From contig JAIZWK010000001.1 of assembly GCA_021498095.1 (NCBI GenBank), positions 3,225,450 through 3,289,449 of the forward strand: a stretch of DNA of 64,000 bases, in the 5' to 3' direction. This DNA is from Candidatus Harpocratesius repetitus (GTDB lineage Archaea; Asgardarchaeota; Lokiarchaeia; Sigyniarchaeales; Promethearchaeaceae). Below are positions 7,944 to 16,619 of this stretch, piece by piece; position 1 is the stretch's first letter, and each line of letters starts with the position of its first letter. Made by a program: the position numbers and the translations under genes. The notes beneath the pieces are model-generated. The model was not told where the DNA came from, did not search any database, and was given only the letters and a program-made list of their open reading frames with translations.

Positions 7944-8864
7944 TTAAAAGAACATTAGTATTTTTTCGATATGATCAAGTAAAGATTTTACACTATCCTT
8001 CAAAGCCAAAACATTATAGACTTTTTCAGGTTTATAACCAACAAGAAGGTAAAAATTTTGATCTTCTTCTCCAACAATACGGTGAGCTAATAATTCAACA
8101 CCTTCTGATTCGATGGTGAATTCTCCTGCATACAATTTCAATTTTTTTGGTTCAAAAGCTGCAAAAATTTCTTTGGCAGCTAATTTAAGAGCAGTTTGAT
8201 CAACATTTTCAGGAAAATAACTTCCCAATTCAACCAGATCTTCAGAATAAAGTAAAATAAACTCGATTTGATCTTCAAAATTGTTATTTTTAACAAATTC
8301 GCTTAAAATGACTTCTGTATTGTTTGTTAAGATATTATTTCCTAAAACTGCATTTGACATTGCGTGAATAACAGAAATAGGATTAAATATAGAAGTTTTA
8401 ATTACTTCTGTTTTTAGTGGATGCGCCATTGTTTTAAGTTTTTCTCCAAGAGTCTTTACATATTCTACAGTTTCAGTCTCTTTCTCTAAACCAGGATCAA
8501 ATTTATGAAGTAGGATAAAAAGAATAATATTTGGAGAGTATTCTAACAGAGCAGTTCGAACCATTTGAAAATAATTTAACGTATCAGAAATTGAGTTTTG
8601 ATCTTGAATATCCACAACAAAATAAACCTGTTCTAAATCAGAAAAATAAACATCTGCACGATTCATATATTTTTTTCGAAATCGATCTTGACCTCCAAAA
8701 TCCCATACGATCAAGTCTTTTCCAAAAAAGGTCATTTTACTCCTTTCAATACCTTTAGTGGGTTTAAGTTTTGCGAGAGATTTAAATTCTCGTTGAAATG
8801 TACGAATAATACTTGTTTTACCTGAATTTTGGATTCCTAAAATGGGTATTTTTTCTTCTGACAT
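7944..8864 (-). CDS. Rag/Gtr-like small GTPase with C-terminal extra domain
   Basis: G1 is GIQNSGKT (residues 10-17), G3 is WDFGGQ (54-59) and G4 is HKFD (120-123). The HKxD form of G4, and the surrounding text (FVVDIQD, then NYFQMVRTALLEYSPN), match eukaryotic Rag/Gtr GTPases rather than Ras or Rab, whose G4 is NKxD. Residues ~185-306 form an alpha/beta domain (IEFILLYSEDLVELGSYF, then YAGEFTIES, then NFYLLVGYKPE) that could be the roadblock/longin-type domain found at the C-terminus of Rags. It probably acts as a nucleotide-dependent switch at a membrane or protein platform; no lipidation signal is seen. Assignment to the broad family is firm, to Rag itself moderately so. Confidence 0.8.
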   Translation of the reverse strand: MSEEKIPILGIQNSGKTSIIRTFQREFKSLAKLKPTKGIERSKMTFFGKDLIVWDFGGQDRFRKKYMNRADVYFSDLEQVYFVVDIQDQNSISDTLNYFQMVRTALLEYSPNIILFILLHKFDPGLEKETETVEYVKTLGEKLKTMAHPLKTEVIKTSIFNPISVIHAMSNAVLGNNILTNNTEVILSEFVKNNNFEDQIEFILLYSEDLVELGSYFPENVDQTALKLAAKEIFAAFEPKKLKLYAGEFTIESEGVELLAHRIVGEEDQNFYLLVGYKPEKVYNVLALKDSVKSLLDHIEKILMFF

Positions 8865-8925
8865 GAAAATAACCTCTATTTTCTTATGAGTTACTTAGTT
8901 AAAAATACATTTAAATGGTAATATT

Positions 8926-10848
8926 TTAACGAATTTTTTTATATAAAAAGAAAACTGTGCTAAAGCCAATTAATCCAATAATATAAAATCCAAGATTAAC
9001 TACATTTATTCCAGGTATAACAATGACATAAAAACCAAATCTACCAATATATTGGCCATTTGAATAAATATCTATAGCTATAAAGCGCTCAAAATTATCT
9101 TCTTCTAAAAATTGAAAATTCCATTCTAAATATTCCATGGTTCCATTGTGAAGAGATAAAATTGTTTGATTAGTTGGATTTTCTTTAGAGAGTTTAATAT
9201 TTTGACCAATAATTTTTAAAGTCAAATTGCAAGTTTGATTTTCCAAATAAAAATTCCCAACTCCAACTTCTAAAGAGAGAGTTTGTTTATCAGACACTAC
9301 AATTGAAGAATAATTGGCATTTATTGATGAATTAAATCGACTAGGGATAGATTTAGATATGTAATTTAATTGTGAAATAAAATTATATGCATTTGCAAAG
9401 CGAGATTTATTTTGTAAAAATAGAAGATAATGGTATGAATAGTCAAATAAATCCCATTTTGGAACGACTATCATTTTAGGATTCGGAATATACTTATATT
9501 GATTGGCAGAAGCAAGAGAATTCTGAGAAGAAAAGGTATATATTGGTTCAATAGCAAATGTTGTAGAAGTAAGGTGAAAATAAATTAAACAAATGGAATT
9601 TGATGGAGATTTTCCAATAACTAATCCTTCAAAAATTTCAGATATTCCGGGTAAAAAGGCATATTTCTTCTCAACAACAAGAGTTGAATTCAATATTTGA
9701 AAAACCTCTCCATTAAAAGAAATATTCTGAATTAAATTCGAGGAAGAATCCAATTTTAAATAATTTAATCCCCAGGTTGATAAATTATTTTTTTGAAGCC
9801 AAAATATATGAGAATTATTTAATGAATCGGTAATAAAATGCGGAAATTGCAGCGATTCAGCAGTAGATGTATTCACAAGGAGAGAGAAATTGTGAAATTG
9901 TCCTGCTGTGAGATTGGTATAGAATGTGGTGGTGTTAAACCACTGATAAACATTAGTAGTAAAATTTTCTGAATTAGTAAAATTCGACTCAATTAAAGAG
10001 GATTGATTAAAATTTGACCGTGTATATAAAGTAGTATATTCTAACATTTCCAGACGATGAAAAATGGACGAATTATCTTGAGGAGGAGTATAATCAGTTT
10101 GTAAAAGAAATTTTGTTTGATGATAATTTTCAAGGCTGAGAGTGAAATCTATTGGTATTATTCCTTCTGAAAAAACAGTCCGATTTGAAGCGAATTCAAA
10201 TTTTATTTCAGATTCATATGAGACGGTTTGATTCATTAATGTAGAATTGAAATATGTTGCATTAATTTGAGTTTGGTGCATAAATGAATAAGCAGGATAC
10301 ATGTATTCCAAATATGGATTTTCTAGATTAGTTGAATTTAACCAAGCAATATGAGGTTGGTTTAATTCATCGATTTCAAAATGCAAATTTATATTTAGAA
10401 GGTTTGAAGGACAAATTAAAGTTTGGAGCCATTCGGAATGATTTGAAAAAAGATAAAAATATCCTACATTTTCAACGCCGACCAAAATTTGTATACTTCC
10501 ATGAGAACCAATTTGAATTTTAGGATTTGATAATGATTCTGAACGATTAAATATTATCTGAGAATTGATTAAGCGCCATTCAGAATCATAAGTAGATAAA
10601 GTAAGGTAGTGAAGAAAATAATCATAATCGACTGAAACGACATACCTATAACCATCAGGACCGATATCAAGATTGAATTGATTTCCAGTAGTTAAAACTT
10701 TCGGAAATGACACAACAATCGGATTAACTTTCAATAATGGTTCTTTTGACATTGATGTGGCTACAATCGGCTGGATTTGGGTTGATACAGATAAAATTAG
10801 AAAACTTGAAAAGATCAAAAACCAAAAAATGTTATTTTTTTTTTTCAT
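8926..10848 (-). CDS. Large exported membrane-anchored protein, unknown function
   Basis: 640 residues. A basic-then-hydrophobic signal peptide (MKKKNNIFWFLIFSSFLIL) is at the N-terminus. A single membrane helix (GFYIIGLIGFSTVFFLYKK) lies at the very C-terminus, followed by a short basic tail, so nearly all of the chain should lie outside the cell. The ectodomain is beta-rich and unusually dense in N-x-S/T sequons (NSTLMNQT, NFSLLVNTS), consistent with N-glycosylation. Repeated strand/turn patterns (GPDGYRYVVSVDYDYF, then GSHGSIQILVGVENVG) resemble propeller-like blades, but I recognise no named domain. Codon use is like the host's. Confidence 0.7.
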   Translation of the reverse strand: MKKKNNIFWFLIFSSFLILSVSTQIQPIVATSMSKEPLLKVNPIVVSFPKVLTTGNQFNLDIGPDGYRYVVSVDYDYFLHYLTLSTYDSEWRLINSQIIFNRSESLSNPKIQIGSHGSIQILVGVENVGYFYLFSNHSEWLQTLICPSNLLNINLHFEIDELNQPHIAWLNSTNLENPYLEYMYPAYSFMHQTQINATYFNSTLMNQTVSYESEIKFEFASNRTVFSEGIIPIDFTLSLENYHQTKFLLQTDYTPPQDNSSIFHRLEMLEYTTLYTRSNFNQSSLIESNFTNSENFTTNVYQWFNTTTFYTNLTAGQFHNFSLLVNTSTAESLQFPHFITDSLNNSHIFWLQKNNLSTWGLNYLKLDSSSNLIQNISFNGEVFQILNSTLVVEKKYAFLPGISEIFEGLVIGKSPSNSICLIYFHLTSTTFAIEPIYTFSSQNSLASANQYKYIPNPKMIVVPKWDLFDYSYHYLLFLQNKSRFANAYNFISQLNYISKSIPSRFNSSINANYSSIVVSDKQTLSLEVGVGNFYLENQTCNLTLKIIGQNIKLSKENPTNQTILSLHNGTMEYLEWNFQFLEEDNFERFIAIDIYSNGQYIGRFGFYVIVIPGINVVNLGFYIIGLIGFSTVFFLYKKIR

Positions 10849-10920
10849 AATTAAATTTCACCACATTTTACCTAAATCTTCAGTATTTATACATTTTTAA
10901 ATTCTACAATTGTAAAAAGA

Positions 10921-12303
10921 TTATAGAATTTCTGAAGATAAGCGTAATCCTTTAAATTTAATATAAGGAACTTTTGCATTCATTACTAAGCGTGTTTCTT
11001 TAGAAACTTCATCGATATTATTAAGCATTTCATAGAAATTTCCAGAAATAATTCCTCCTCTAATAGGTGTGGTTAATTGCCCATTTTCAATCATATAAGC
11101 ATTATCAATAGAAGCACCAAAATCGCCACTAATAGCATTAGGATGAAGCCAAGGAAAGTTTATTACTAAAATTGCTCTTCTACAATCTTCTACAATTTCA
11201 CGCAACTGGCGTTTACCCGGCTCAACAACTAAATTGTTTATCTCAATACTAATAGATCCACCACGTTTAGGTTTCAATTGAGCATTTCCAGTCGATTTTC
11301 TATTTAGCAATGTGGCATATTTTTGATCAAATAAATAATGCTCCATTATTCCTTTATTAATAATCACAGTTCGTTGTTTTGGATTCCCCTCTGAATCCCA
11401 AGCTGAAGTATTCAAACCACCCTCAATTAATCCATCATCGATTAATGTGAAGAAATTTACTGCAACTTGTTTTTGACAATGAAATTTTGATAATTTTTCA
11501 TAAAAGGCTCGTGCTGATGCTGCATAGCCAACAGTTGTTAAAAGCCCTTTTCTTACTAATTCAGGTGCGAAAATTACATCAATCATTTCATTTTTTTGTG
11601 GAGGTTGAGCATTTAAAGCATCTTTAGCTCGTGTAGCCCATTCAGGAACTAATTGATCAAAATTTAAATCCCTTGCAAGTTTAACATAACCACGAGGCCA
11701 ATATTCCGCAATCTTTCCTTCTTTTTCTGCTTTAAATGAAAATTCATAAGAAAAATTACTTGATTTCTTTAATTTTTTAAATCCATTGCTGTTAATAAGC
11801 ATTTTTTGCTTTCGAAAATAACGAAAATGACCTGAGGTTGTTTTTGCAGGGATAATTTCTCGAAGATTTTGTTGAATCTCTTTTCCTTTACTTTCAAGAA
11901 ATGAAACGGGATCTTCCCAAATATTTTTATCATAAGTAATAGGATCAGCATAAGATTTACCTGGAGATACTAAATCATATTTTGGTTCGATATTAAATTG
12001 AGTCAGGGCTTTAGCTTGTTGAATTGCTTTTTGAATTTGGGAAGGACTTGTTGCATTTAGATTTATTGAGCCAACACCCATGCTATTTGCATCGATATCT
12101 TGAAAAACGCGGATAAAATATGAGAGATTACAATAGTTAGTTTGTTCTTCAATATCTGTTTTTCTATAATGGATTCCATTGATACGTTCATGATATAAAT
12201 ATATATCCCATTTTGTGATATTTGCCTTTTTTATTTCCCGTTCAATTACTTGGGCTAAGTTTTCAATGGAATAAAGCGGATAAGATTTATCGTCATAATT
12301 CAT
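10921..12303 (-). CDS. pmbA: TldE/PmbA-type subunit of the TldD/TldE complex
   Basis: 460 residues related to PmbA/TldE across the whole length, for example SMGVGSINLNATSPS in the N-terminal region and FTLIDDGLIEGGLNTSAWDSEG and GDFGASIDNAYMIENG in the C-terminal half. TldE is the non-catalytic partner in the TldD/TldE heterodimer, known in bacteria to cleave or trim peptides (microcin B17 maturation, CcdA degradation). As expected it has no HExxxH motif. Its start is 16 bp after the stop of the tldD-like gene, so they form an operon and probably a complex. Confidence 0.85.
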   Translation of the reverse strand: MNYDDKSYPLYSIENLAQVIEREIKKANITKWDIYLYHERINGIHYRKTDIEEQTNYCNLSYFIRVFQDIDANSMGVGSINLNATSPSQIQKAIQQAKALTQFNIEPKYDLVSPGKSYADPITYDKNIWEDPVSFLESKGKEIQQNLREIIPAKTTSGHFRYFRKQKMLINSNGFKKLKKSSNFSYEFSFKAEKEGKIAEYWPRGYVKLARDLNFDQLVPEWATRAKDALNAQPPQKNEMIDVIFAPELVRKGLLTTVGYAASARAFYEKLSKFHCQKQVAVNFFTLIDDGLIEGGLNTSAWDSEGNPKQRTVIINKGIMEHYLFDQKYATLLNRKSTGNAQLKPKRGGSISIEINNLVVEPGKRQLREIVEDCRRAILVINFPWLHPNAISGDFGASIDNAYMIENGQLTTPIRGGIISGNFYEMLNNIDEVSKETRLVMNAKVPYIKFKGLRLSSEIL

Positions 12304-12318
12304 ATTAATTCCTCCAAT

Positions 12319-13704
12319 TTATCCTGGGCTAACAAAACTACGGTGAGCTTTTATGTAAACTCCTCCATATGTCACTGGTACCCATTCATCTAAGCCTTTT
12401 CTACTATTAATTCCAGAAAATTGAATTGGTCCCTTTGAAACTGCATCGATGGATAAAAATAAATCTCTTGCTTGTCCAGAAATTGCTACACCCTTGACGC
12501 GTTTCTTTAATTCTCCATTTTCAATTAAATATCCAGAAATAGAATTACATTGCACAGAACCATCAAATTCTTCTATACCATAATCCCCATTCTCAACCAA
12601 CAAACCATATTGTATTTCGCTGATCATTTCCTCTAGAGTATAATCTCCTGGTTCTATAAATGTATTTGAGTTTCTGGGGTAAATTGGATGCAAGAAATTT
12701 TGTCGTCTTCCATTACCGAATAAAGCGTCGGGCATATCTAACATAGTTGCAGTAATTCTTGAATGTAAATAGTGTGTTAGAATTCCATTTTCAACCAATG
12801 GTGTTTTTTTATTTAAAATTCCCTCATCATCAAAATAATAATTCCCATATGCACCAGTTTGGGCAGAATCACTAATATTTACTAAATCTGAAGCGACAGG
12901 AAGATTAAAATAGCGTTTCCAATAACTTCGATCTTCAACAATGGTGTCCGCTTGAACGCCGTGCCCAAAAATTGCATGTGCTAACATACCTGCTACAGAA
13001 GGATCACATATTATGGGTAAAACTCCGCTGGGAGGTAAATCTGCTTGAGCGATTTCAATTGAATCTTTAACAAATGATTGAATTTGTTCTTGAGTTAAAG
13101 AATTAAAGATTTCCCAACCACCTTGACCACTGACACTCATTTTATTTGAATCTACTTTACCATTGGATTTTACAACAGAAATTAGTTGAATCCCTAATCG
13201 AGGTAAAACTTGTCGCAATCTACTTCCTTCAGTATTTAAAAAAATTCTTTCTTGAATTGAATCTTGAAAATTAATGAATACATTTCTAATTTGAGAATCT
13301 TGAGTAAATATTTCTTTATATAATGAATTAATTTGATTAATTTTTTCTTGAATTGGAATCGCTGTGAAATCTTGCTTCATTGAAAATTCTTTATCAAATT
13401 CATTTTTTGGAGAAGGAATTAACTGAATATCGGGGAAATAATCCAATTTTGGAAGAATTTGTTTTACTTGAGACTTTAAACGAAAAATATCTGGATGAGA
13501 GATCTCAAAATACTTTTTTCCATTAAATATCCGAAAAACAAAACCTCGCATCTTCGGCTTAACATTAGATGAAGTACCACTTTTTGATTGTTTTATGGTT
13601 AAAACTGCCATAGAATCAAAAAGAATATCTGCATAAAAATGGGACGGAACCGAATGAATAATATCTTCCATGTGCGCAATGATTTCTTCTTTTGTATGAA
13701 TCAC
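12319..13704 (-). CDS. tldD: TldD-family protein with altered metal motif
   Basis: 461 residues of the TldD/PmbA family, first gene of a two-gene operon with TldE. The region that should carry the metalloprotease motif HExxxH reads MLAHAIFGHGVQAD: both histidines are present, but the catalytic glutamate position is alanine. The flanking VEDRSYW and the C-terminal EEFDGSVQCNSISGYLIENG are conserved family features. Either the enzyme is inactive, or it uses another acid. The MITE copy 1 lies in the 5' flank, starting about 175 bp upstream of the ATG, and could affect expression. The loss of Glu is read directly from the codons; the functional effect is inferred. Confidence 0.85.
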   Translation of the reverse strand: MIHTKEEIIAHMEDIIHSVPSHFYADILFDSMAVLTIKQSKSGTSSNVKPKMRGFVFRIFNGKKYFEISHPDIFRLKSQVKQILPKLDYFPDIQLIPSPKNEFDKEFSMKQDFTAIPIQEKINQINSLYKEIFTQDSQIRNVFINFQDSIQERIFLNTEGSRLRQVLPRLGIQLISVVKSNGKVDSNKMSVSGQGGWEIFNSLTQEQIQSFVKDSIEIAQADLPPSGVLPIICDPSVAGMLAHAIFGHGVQADTIVEDRSYWKRYFNLPVASDLVNISDSAQTGAYGNYYFDDEGILNKKTPLVENGILTHYLHSRITATMLDMPDALFGNGRRQNFLHPIYPRNSNTFIEPGDYTLEEMISEIQYGLLVENGDYGIEEFDGSVQCNSISGYLIENGELKKRVKGVAISGQARDLFLSIDAVSKGPIQFSGINSRKGLDEWVPVTYGGVYIKAHRSFVSPG

Positions 13705-13878
13705 TAAATCACCGTGCCTATATAATGTAGAATATTAAGCCTTACCTTAAGAGCTTTTTTTGTATTTTCAATAATCATGTTTTATACTTGTAAATGAAAA
13801 AGGTAAGTTAAATCTTTAATTAAAAAATAATTTAATTTAGTCTCATTATTCATTTATAAGGGAATTGTGACTCTTAAT

Positions 13879-14192
13879 TGAGGGTATTTTAAATTTCAAA
13901 GATTCGAAGTTTTTCATTTTATCATTTTAATTCTTCCGACTCAAATCTAAAATATTTTTCCTTATTTTTTGTCGATTTTACCAAGGTGCCAAATTTAAGA
14001 TATGTAATTCAAAAATTATAATAAAATCGATATCAGATTGAAGAATTTATAAACAGGATGATAAATTTTTAATAAATTTTTTGAAAAAATCGAGTTCGAC
14101 AAAAAAAGAATTGCGATATTTCAGATATAAGTCGGATATATATGAATGATATTCAAAAAAGCGTTTAAATTAAAAAAGATAAAATATCCTCA
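13879..14192. mobile_element. MITE-like element, copy 1
   Basis: A 314-bp non-coding element bounded by 12-bp terminal inverted repeats: TGAGGGTATTTT on the left and AAAATATCCTCA on the right (reverse complement TGAGGATATTTT, one mismatch). A near-identical copy is at 36731-37041. Subterminal segments also pair: CCGACTCAAATCTAAAATAT near the left end matches the complement of ATATTTCAGATATAAGTCGG near the right end, so the whole element can fold on itself. Here the inner flanks (ATTGAGG... and ...CCTCAAT) are bordered by TA on both sides, a possible target duplication. It fills the 540-bp gap between the tldD-like gene and the kinase gene. Confidence 0.75.
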
Positions 14193-14244
14193 ATTATATT
14201 TATCATTAAATAATTAATTTAATAGTGAAAAAAGAATTCACTCA

Positions 14245-15090
14245 TTGGTAAAAATAAAACCGAAAAATGGGGAACTTACAACGAAACCTTACAGAAATCC
14301 TAAAGAAAAAACAAATGCATTTAAATCTATAATCAAAAAATTTCCAGAACCCCAAAAAAAATATAAAAGAAATGTGAGATCAAAACAAAATGGTTATGTT
14401 TTTTCCTTAGCGGGAGTTCATGGAGTGGGAAAAACGACAATATATGAAATTCTCAAAACAAAATTCAGTGAGTTCCACAATATTAGATTATATCCTGAGC
14501 GTTTGCGATCTGTTCCACCTGTTCCATTTGGGTCAAAAAATAAGCAGACTGCTTTTAGGGCTGAACTTCATTACCAACAACAAATGATTGAACGAAATCG
14601 CTTAGTTGAAAAATTTGTGAGTAATCAACGAGATCATATTGCCATTCTCGATCGCAGCCCCCTTTCAACCTTGGTTTATGCTCTAGCCCTTAATTTACCC
14701 AAAATAGATTATGAATTAATATACGACACTTATAATTCAGTCTCTTGGCAGAAGGACTATGTAATTTACTTATATGCTGAGCCAAAAACAGTTATGAATA
14801 GAATATATCGACGAGGTTCGTTGGATCCTCAACGTGAAAAATGGAATGAAGATGATTTTAAATATCTTTTAAGAGTACTCAATAAATATTCTGAAATTTT
14901 TGAAAATTTCAAGTTAGCATCGAAAAAGAGATTAATTAAAGTAAATACAGAAAAAAGCACACCTCACGAGACTGTCGAGCAAATTATTCAAATAATTTCT
15001 GAAAAATCAGGAATCAGATTAAGAAATGTAAGTATTATTCCCAACAATCAAAAAAAATTAACTCATTGGCTAAATACTTCATTATATTAA
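14245..15090 (+). CDS. P-loop kinase, deoxynucleoside/thymidylate kinase-like
   Basis: 281 residues. After a basic, low-complexity ~50-residue N-terminus, a P-loop (GVHGVGKTT) begins a nucleoside/nucleotide kinase fold. The DRSPLSTLVYALALNLP segment is the equivalent of the (D/E)RS motif of deoxynucleoside kinases, and YLYAEPKTVMNRIYRRG is a typical strand plus arginine-rich lid. It should phosphorylate a nucleoside, nucleotide or related small molecule. It is not the housekeeping thymidylate kinase, which is at 60455-61165. The only in-frame start before the P-loop is TTG 14245, so the N-terminus is uncertain. It is convergent with the Orc1/Cdc6-like gene. Confidence 0.7.
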   Translation: MVKIKPKNGELTTKPYRNPKEKTNAFKSIIKKFPEPQKKYKRNVRSKQNGYVFSLAGVHGVGKTTIYEILKTKFSEFHNIRLYPERLRSVPPVPFGSKNKQTAFRAELHYQQQMIERNRLVEKFVSNQRDHIAILDRSPLSTLVYALALNLPKIDYELIYDTYNSVSWQKDYVIYLYAEPKTVMNRIYRRGSLDPQREKWNEDDFKYLLRVLNKYSEIFENFKLASKKRLIKVNTEKSTPHETVEQIIQIISEKSGIRLRNVSIIPNNQKKLTHWLNTSLY

Positions 15091-15152
15091 TAATAAAAAC
15101 AAAAAAAGACTCTTATCTCTATTTTTCTCTATTTATATCTCATTTTCTCTAT

Positions 15153-16445
15153 TTATCTCTCATCTTCTTCAGGAATTATGCCAAATGACATCTCTAAAAT
15201 TTGGTTTATTTCTTCCATTGGAAGTGAAAGATAATGAAAAGAAAGATCACTTCTATCTTTAAATTCAGTTTTAACTAAATTAGAACTATTTTTCTTTTTA
15301 TTAAAATGGCTGCGTTGTAAAATTTGAGCACGTGTTATATTTTCGAATCTTTGCTGAAATTCTCTCGAATGAAGAGTAAATCCCATCTCATCTGCTGTCA
15401 TTTGATATGCGTTTTTGATTTCAATGTTTGAAATATAATAATTGTTTGGATTTTTGAAGTAATTTACTAAATAGTCTAAAAATAATCTTTCTTCCAAACT
15501 AGTTCGCATTATATAATCTGTCATGGCTAAAGTATCAATGGAAACTCCCTCAAAATAATATTGAGAAATTTTTCTTATATCTTCGGGAAGTAGTTCCCCT
15601 TGTTCTTCAACTATTGGATAAACCCGTTTCAGTAAATTAATACAACTTCCAGGAACTTTTGTTCCGTATTCAATAATATAATCAACTAAAAGTTTGATTG
15701 CTTCAGGTTCTAAGAAATTATGAAAAGCCATAATCGATCTTTGGCTTGTAATCTCATATAATTCCGAATTACTAAAAGTATTTAAATGAATTCGATGATC
15801 TAGTTGAGTATATTGATTAAATGCATAAAATCGGTTTCCAGTATCAATAGAAGTAAAAACATGCAAATTCTCAGTTTTCTTGGCAAAATTTAATATTTTT
15901 CTAATAATTCCCTCTTCAATATATTCAATTCGTTGAAGATATAGAATAATTGGTCTTGCACACCTTTGAACAAGAAATTTAAAGGTATTCCATAAAGAGA
16001 TGGCATCCCATTGAATACTTTCTGTTAAATTAACTTGAGAATCTAGCTTACTATTTAGATTATGCAATATTTCAAACAATAACTGCCCCAATTCTTGATC
16101 TCTGCAATCATTTGAAATAATAATGGGAATATCTAAGCAGTTCTCGCTATTTATTGTCTGAGACTCATACCATTGGAAGATTAAATTTATAAGAAGATTC
16201 TTTCCTGCTCCTTGAAGCCCATAAAGAGTCAAATTTGTAGCATATTCATCTTCTAAAGCATCTTTTAAAATCCCATATATAAGTTCACTCTTTTTTCGGC
16301 GGGGTACAATTTTTGGAGGAATAAAATTTGAGTTGAAGATTGCACGAGGCCCAATATAACTTGGAATGGAAGCATCAGCAATAGAATTCAAAAAATCGGC
16401 GAAGCTTAAAGAAGCTATTGCAGATAAATTCATTTCATGAGACAT
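15153..16445 (-). CDS. Orc1/Cdc6-family AAA+ ATPase, degenerate paralogue
   Basis: 430 residues with the Orc1/Cdc6 layout: an N-terminal arm (IVPRRKKSELIYGILKDAL), a Walker A loop (GLQGAGKN, residues 76-83), an AAA+ lid (GSCINLLKRVYPIVEEQG) and a C-terminal winged helix (EERLFLDYLVNYF, then ITRAQILQRS). The Walker A ends K-N rather than K-T/S. The Walker B strand reads IILYLQRIEYI, without the usual DE pair, so ATP hydrolysis is doubtful. Active homologues bind replication origins; this copy may be a non-catalytic paralogue. I found no origin recognition box in the 174-bp gap to the divergent roadblock gene. Confidence 0.75.
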   Translation of the reverse strand: MSHEMNLSAIASLSFADFLNSIADASIPSYIGPRAIFNSNFIPPKIVPRRKKSELIYGILKDALEDEYATNLTLYGLQGAGKNLLINLIFQWYESQTINSENCLDIPIIISNDCRDQELGQLLFEILHNLNSKLDSQVNLTESIQWDAISLWNTFKFLVQRCARPIILYLQRIEYIEEGIIRKILNFAKKTENLHVFTSIDTGNRFYAFNQYTQLDHRIHLNTFSNSELYEITSQRSIMAFHNFLEPEAIKLLVDYIIEYGTKVPGSCINLLKRVYPIVEEQGELLPEDIRKISQYYFEGVSIDTLAMTDYIMRTSLEERLFLDYLVNYFKNPNNYYISNIEIKNAYQMTADEMGFTLHSREFQQRFENITRAQILQRSHFNKKKNSSNLVKTEFKDRSDLSFHYLSLPMEEINQILEMSFGIIPEEDER

Positions 16446-16577
16446 TACATTTTATGGTAACTATATCTATTTAAAGATCGAGAAAGAGAGAGTTCAATGA
16501 AAGTAAAAATAATAGGACTAAATTTCATCTGAAATCTTTGAAATACTAACCTACACTATTTTTAAGGAAGTAATTCT

Positions 16578-16590
16578 CTTACTCTATATA
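16578..16590 (+). promoter_or_regulatory. TATA box of the roadblock-protein gene
   Basis: The sequence CTATATATATAAA lies about 34 bp before the ATG at 16620. Archaeal initiation about 25 bp downstream would give a leader under 15 nt, i.e. a nearly leaderless transcript. Confidence 0.45.
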
Positions 16591-16619
16591 TATAAACAAA
16601 TAATTTGGATTTGAAAATT

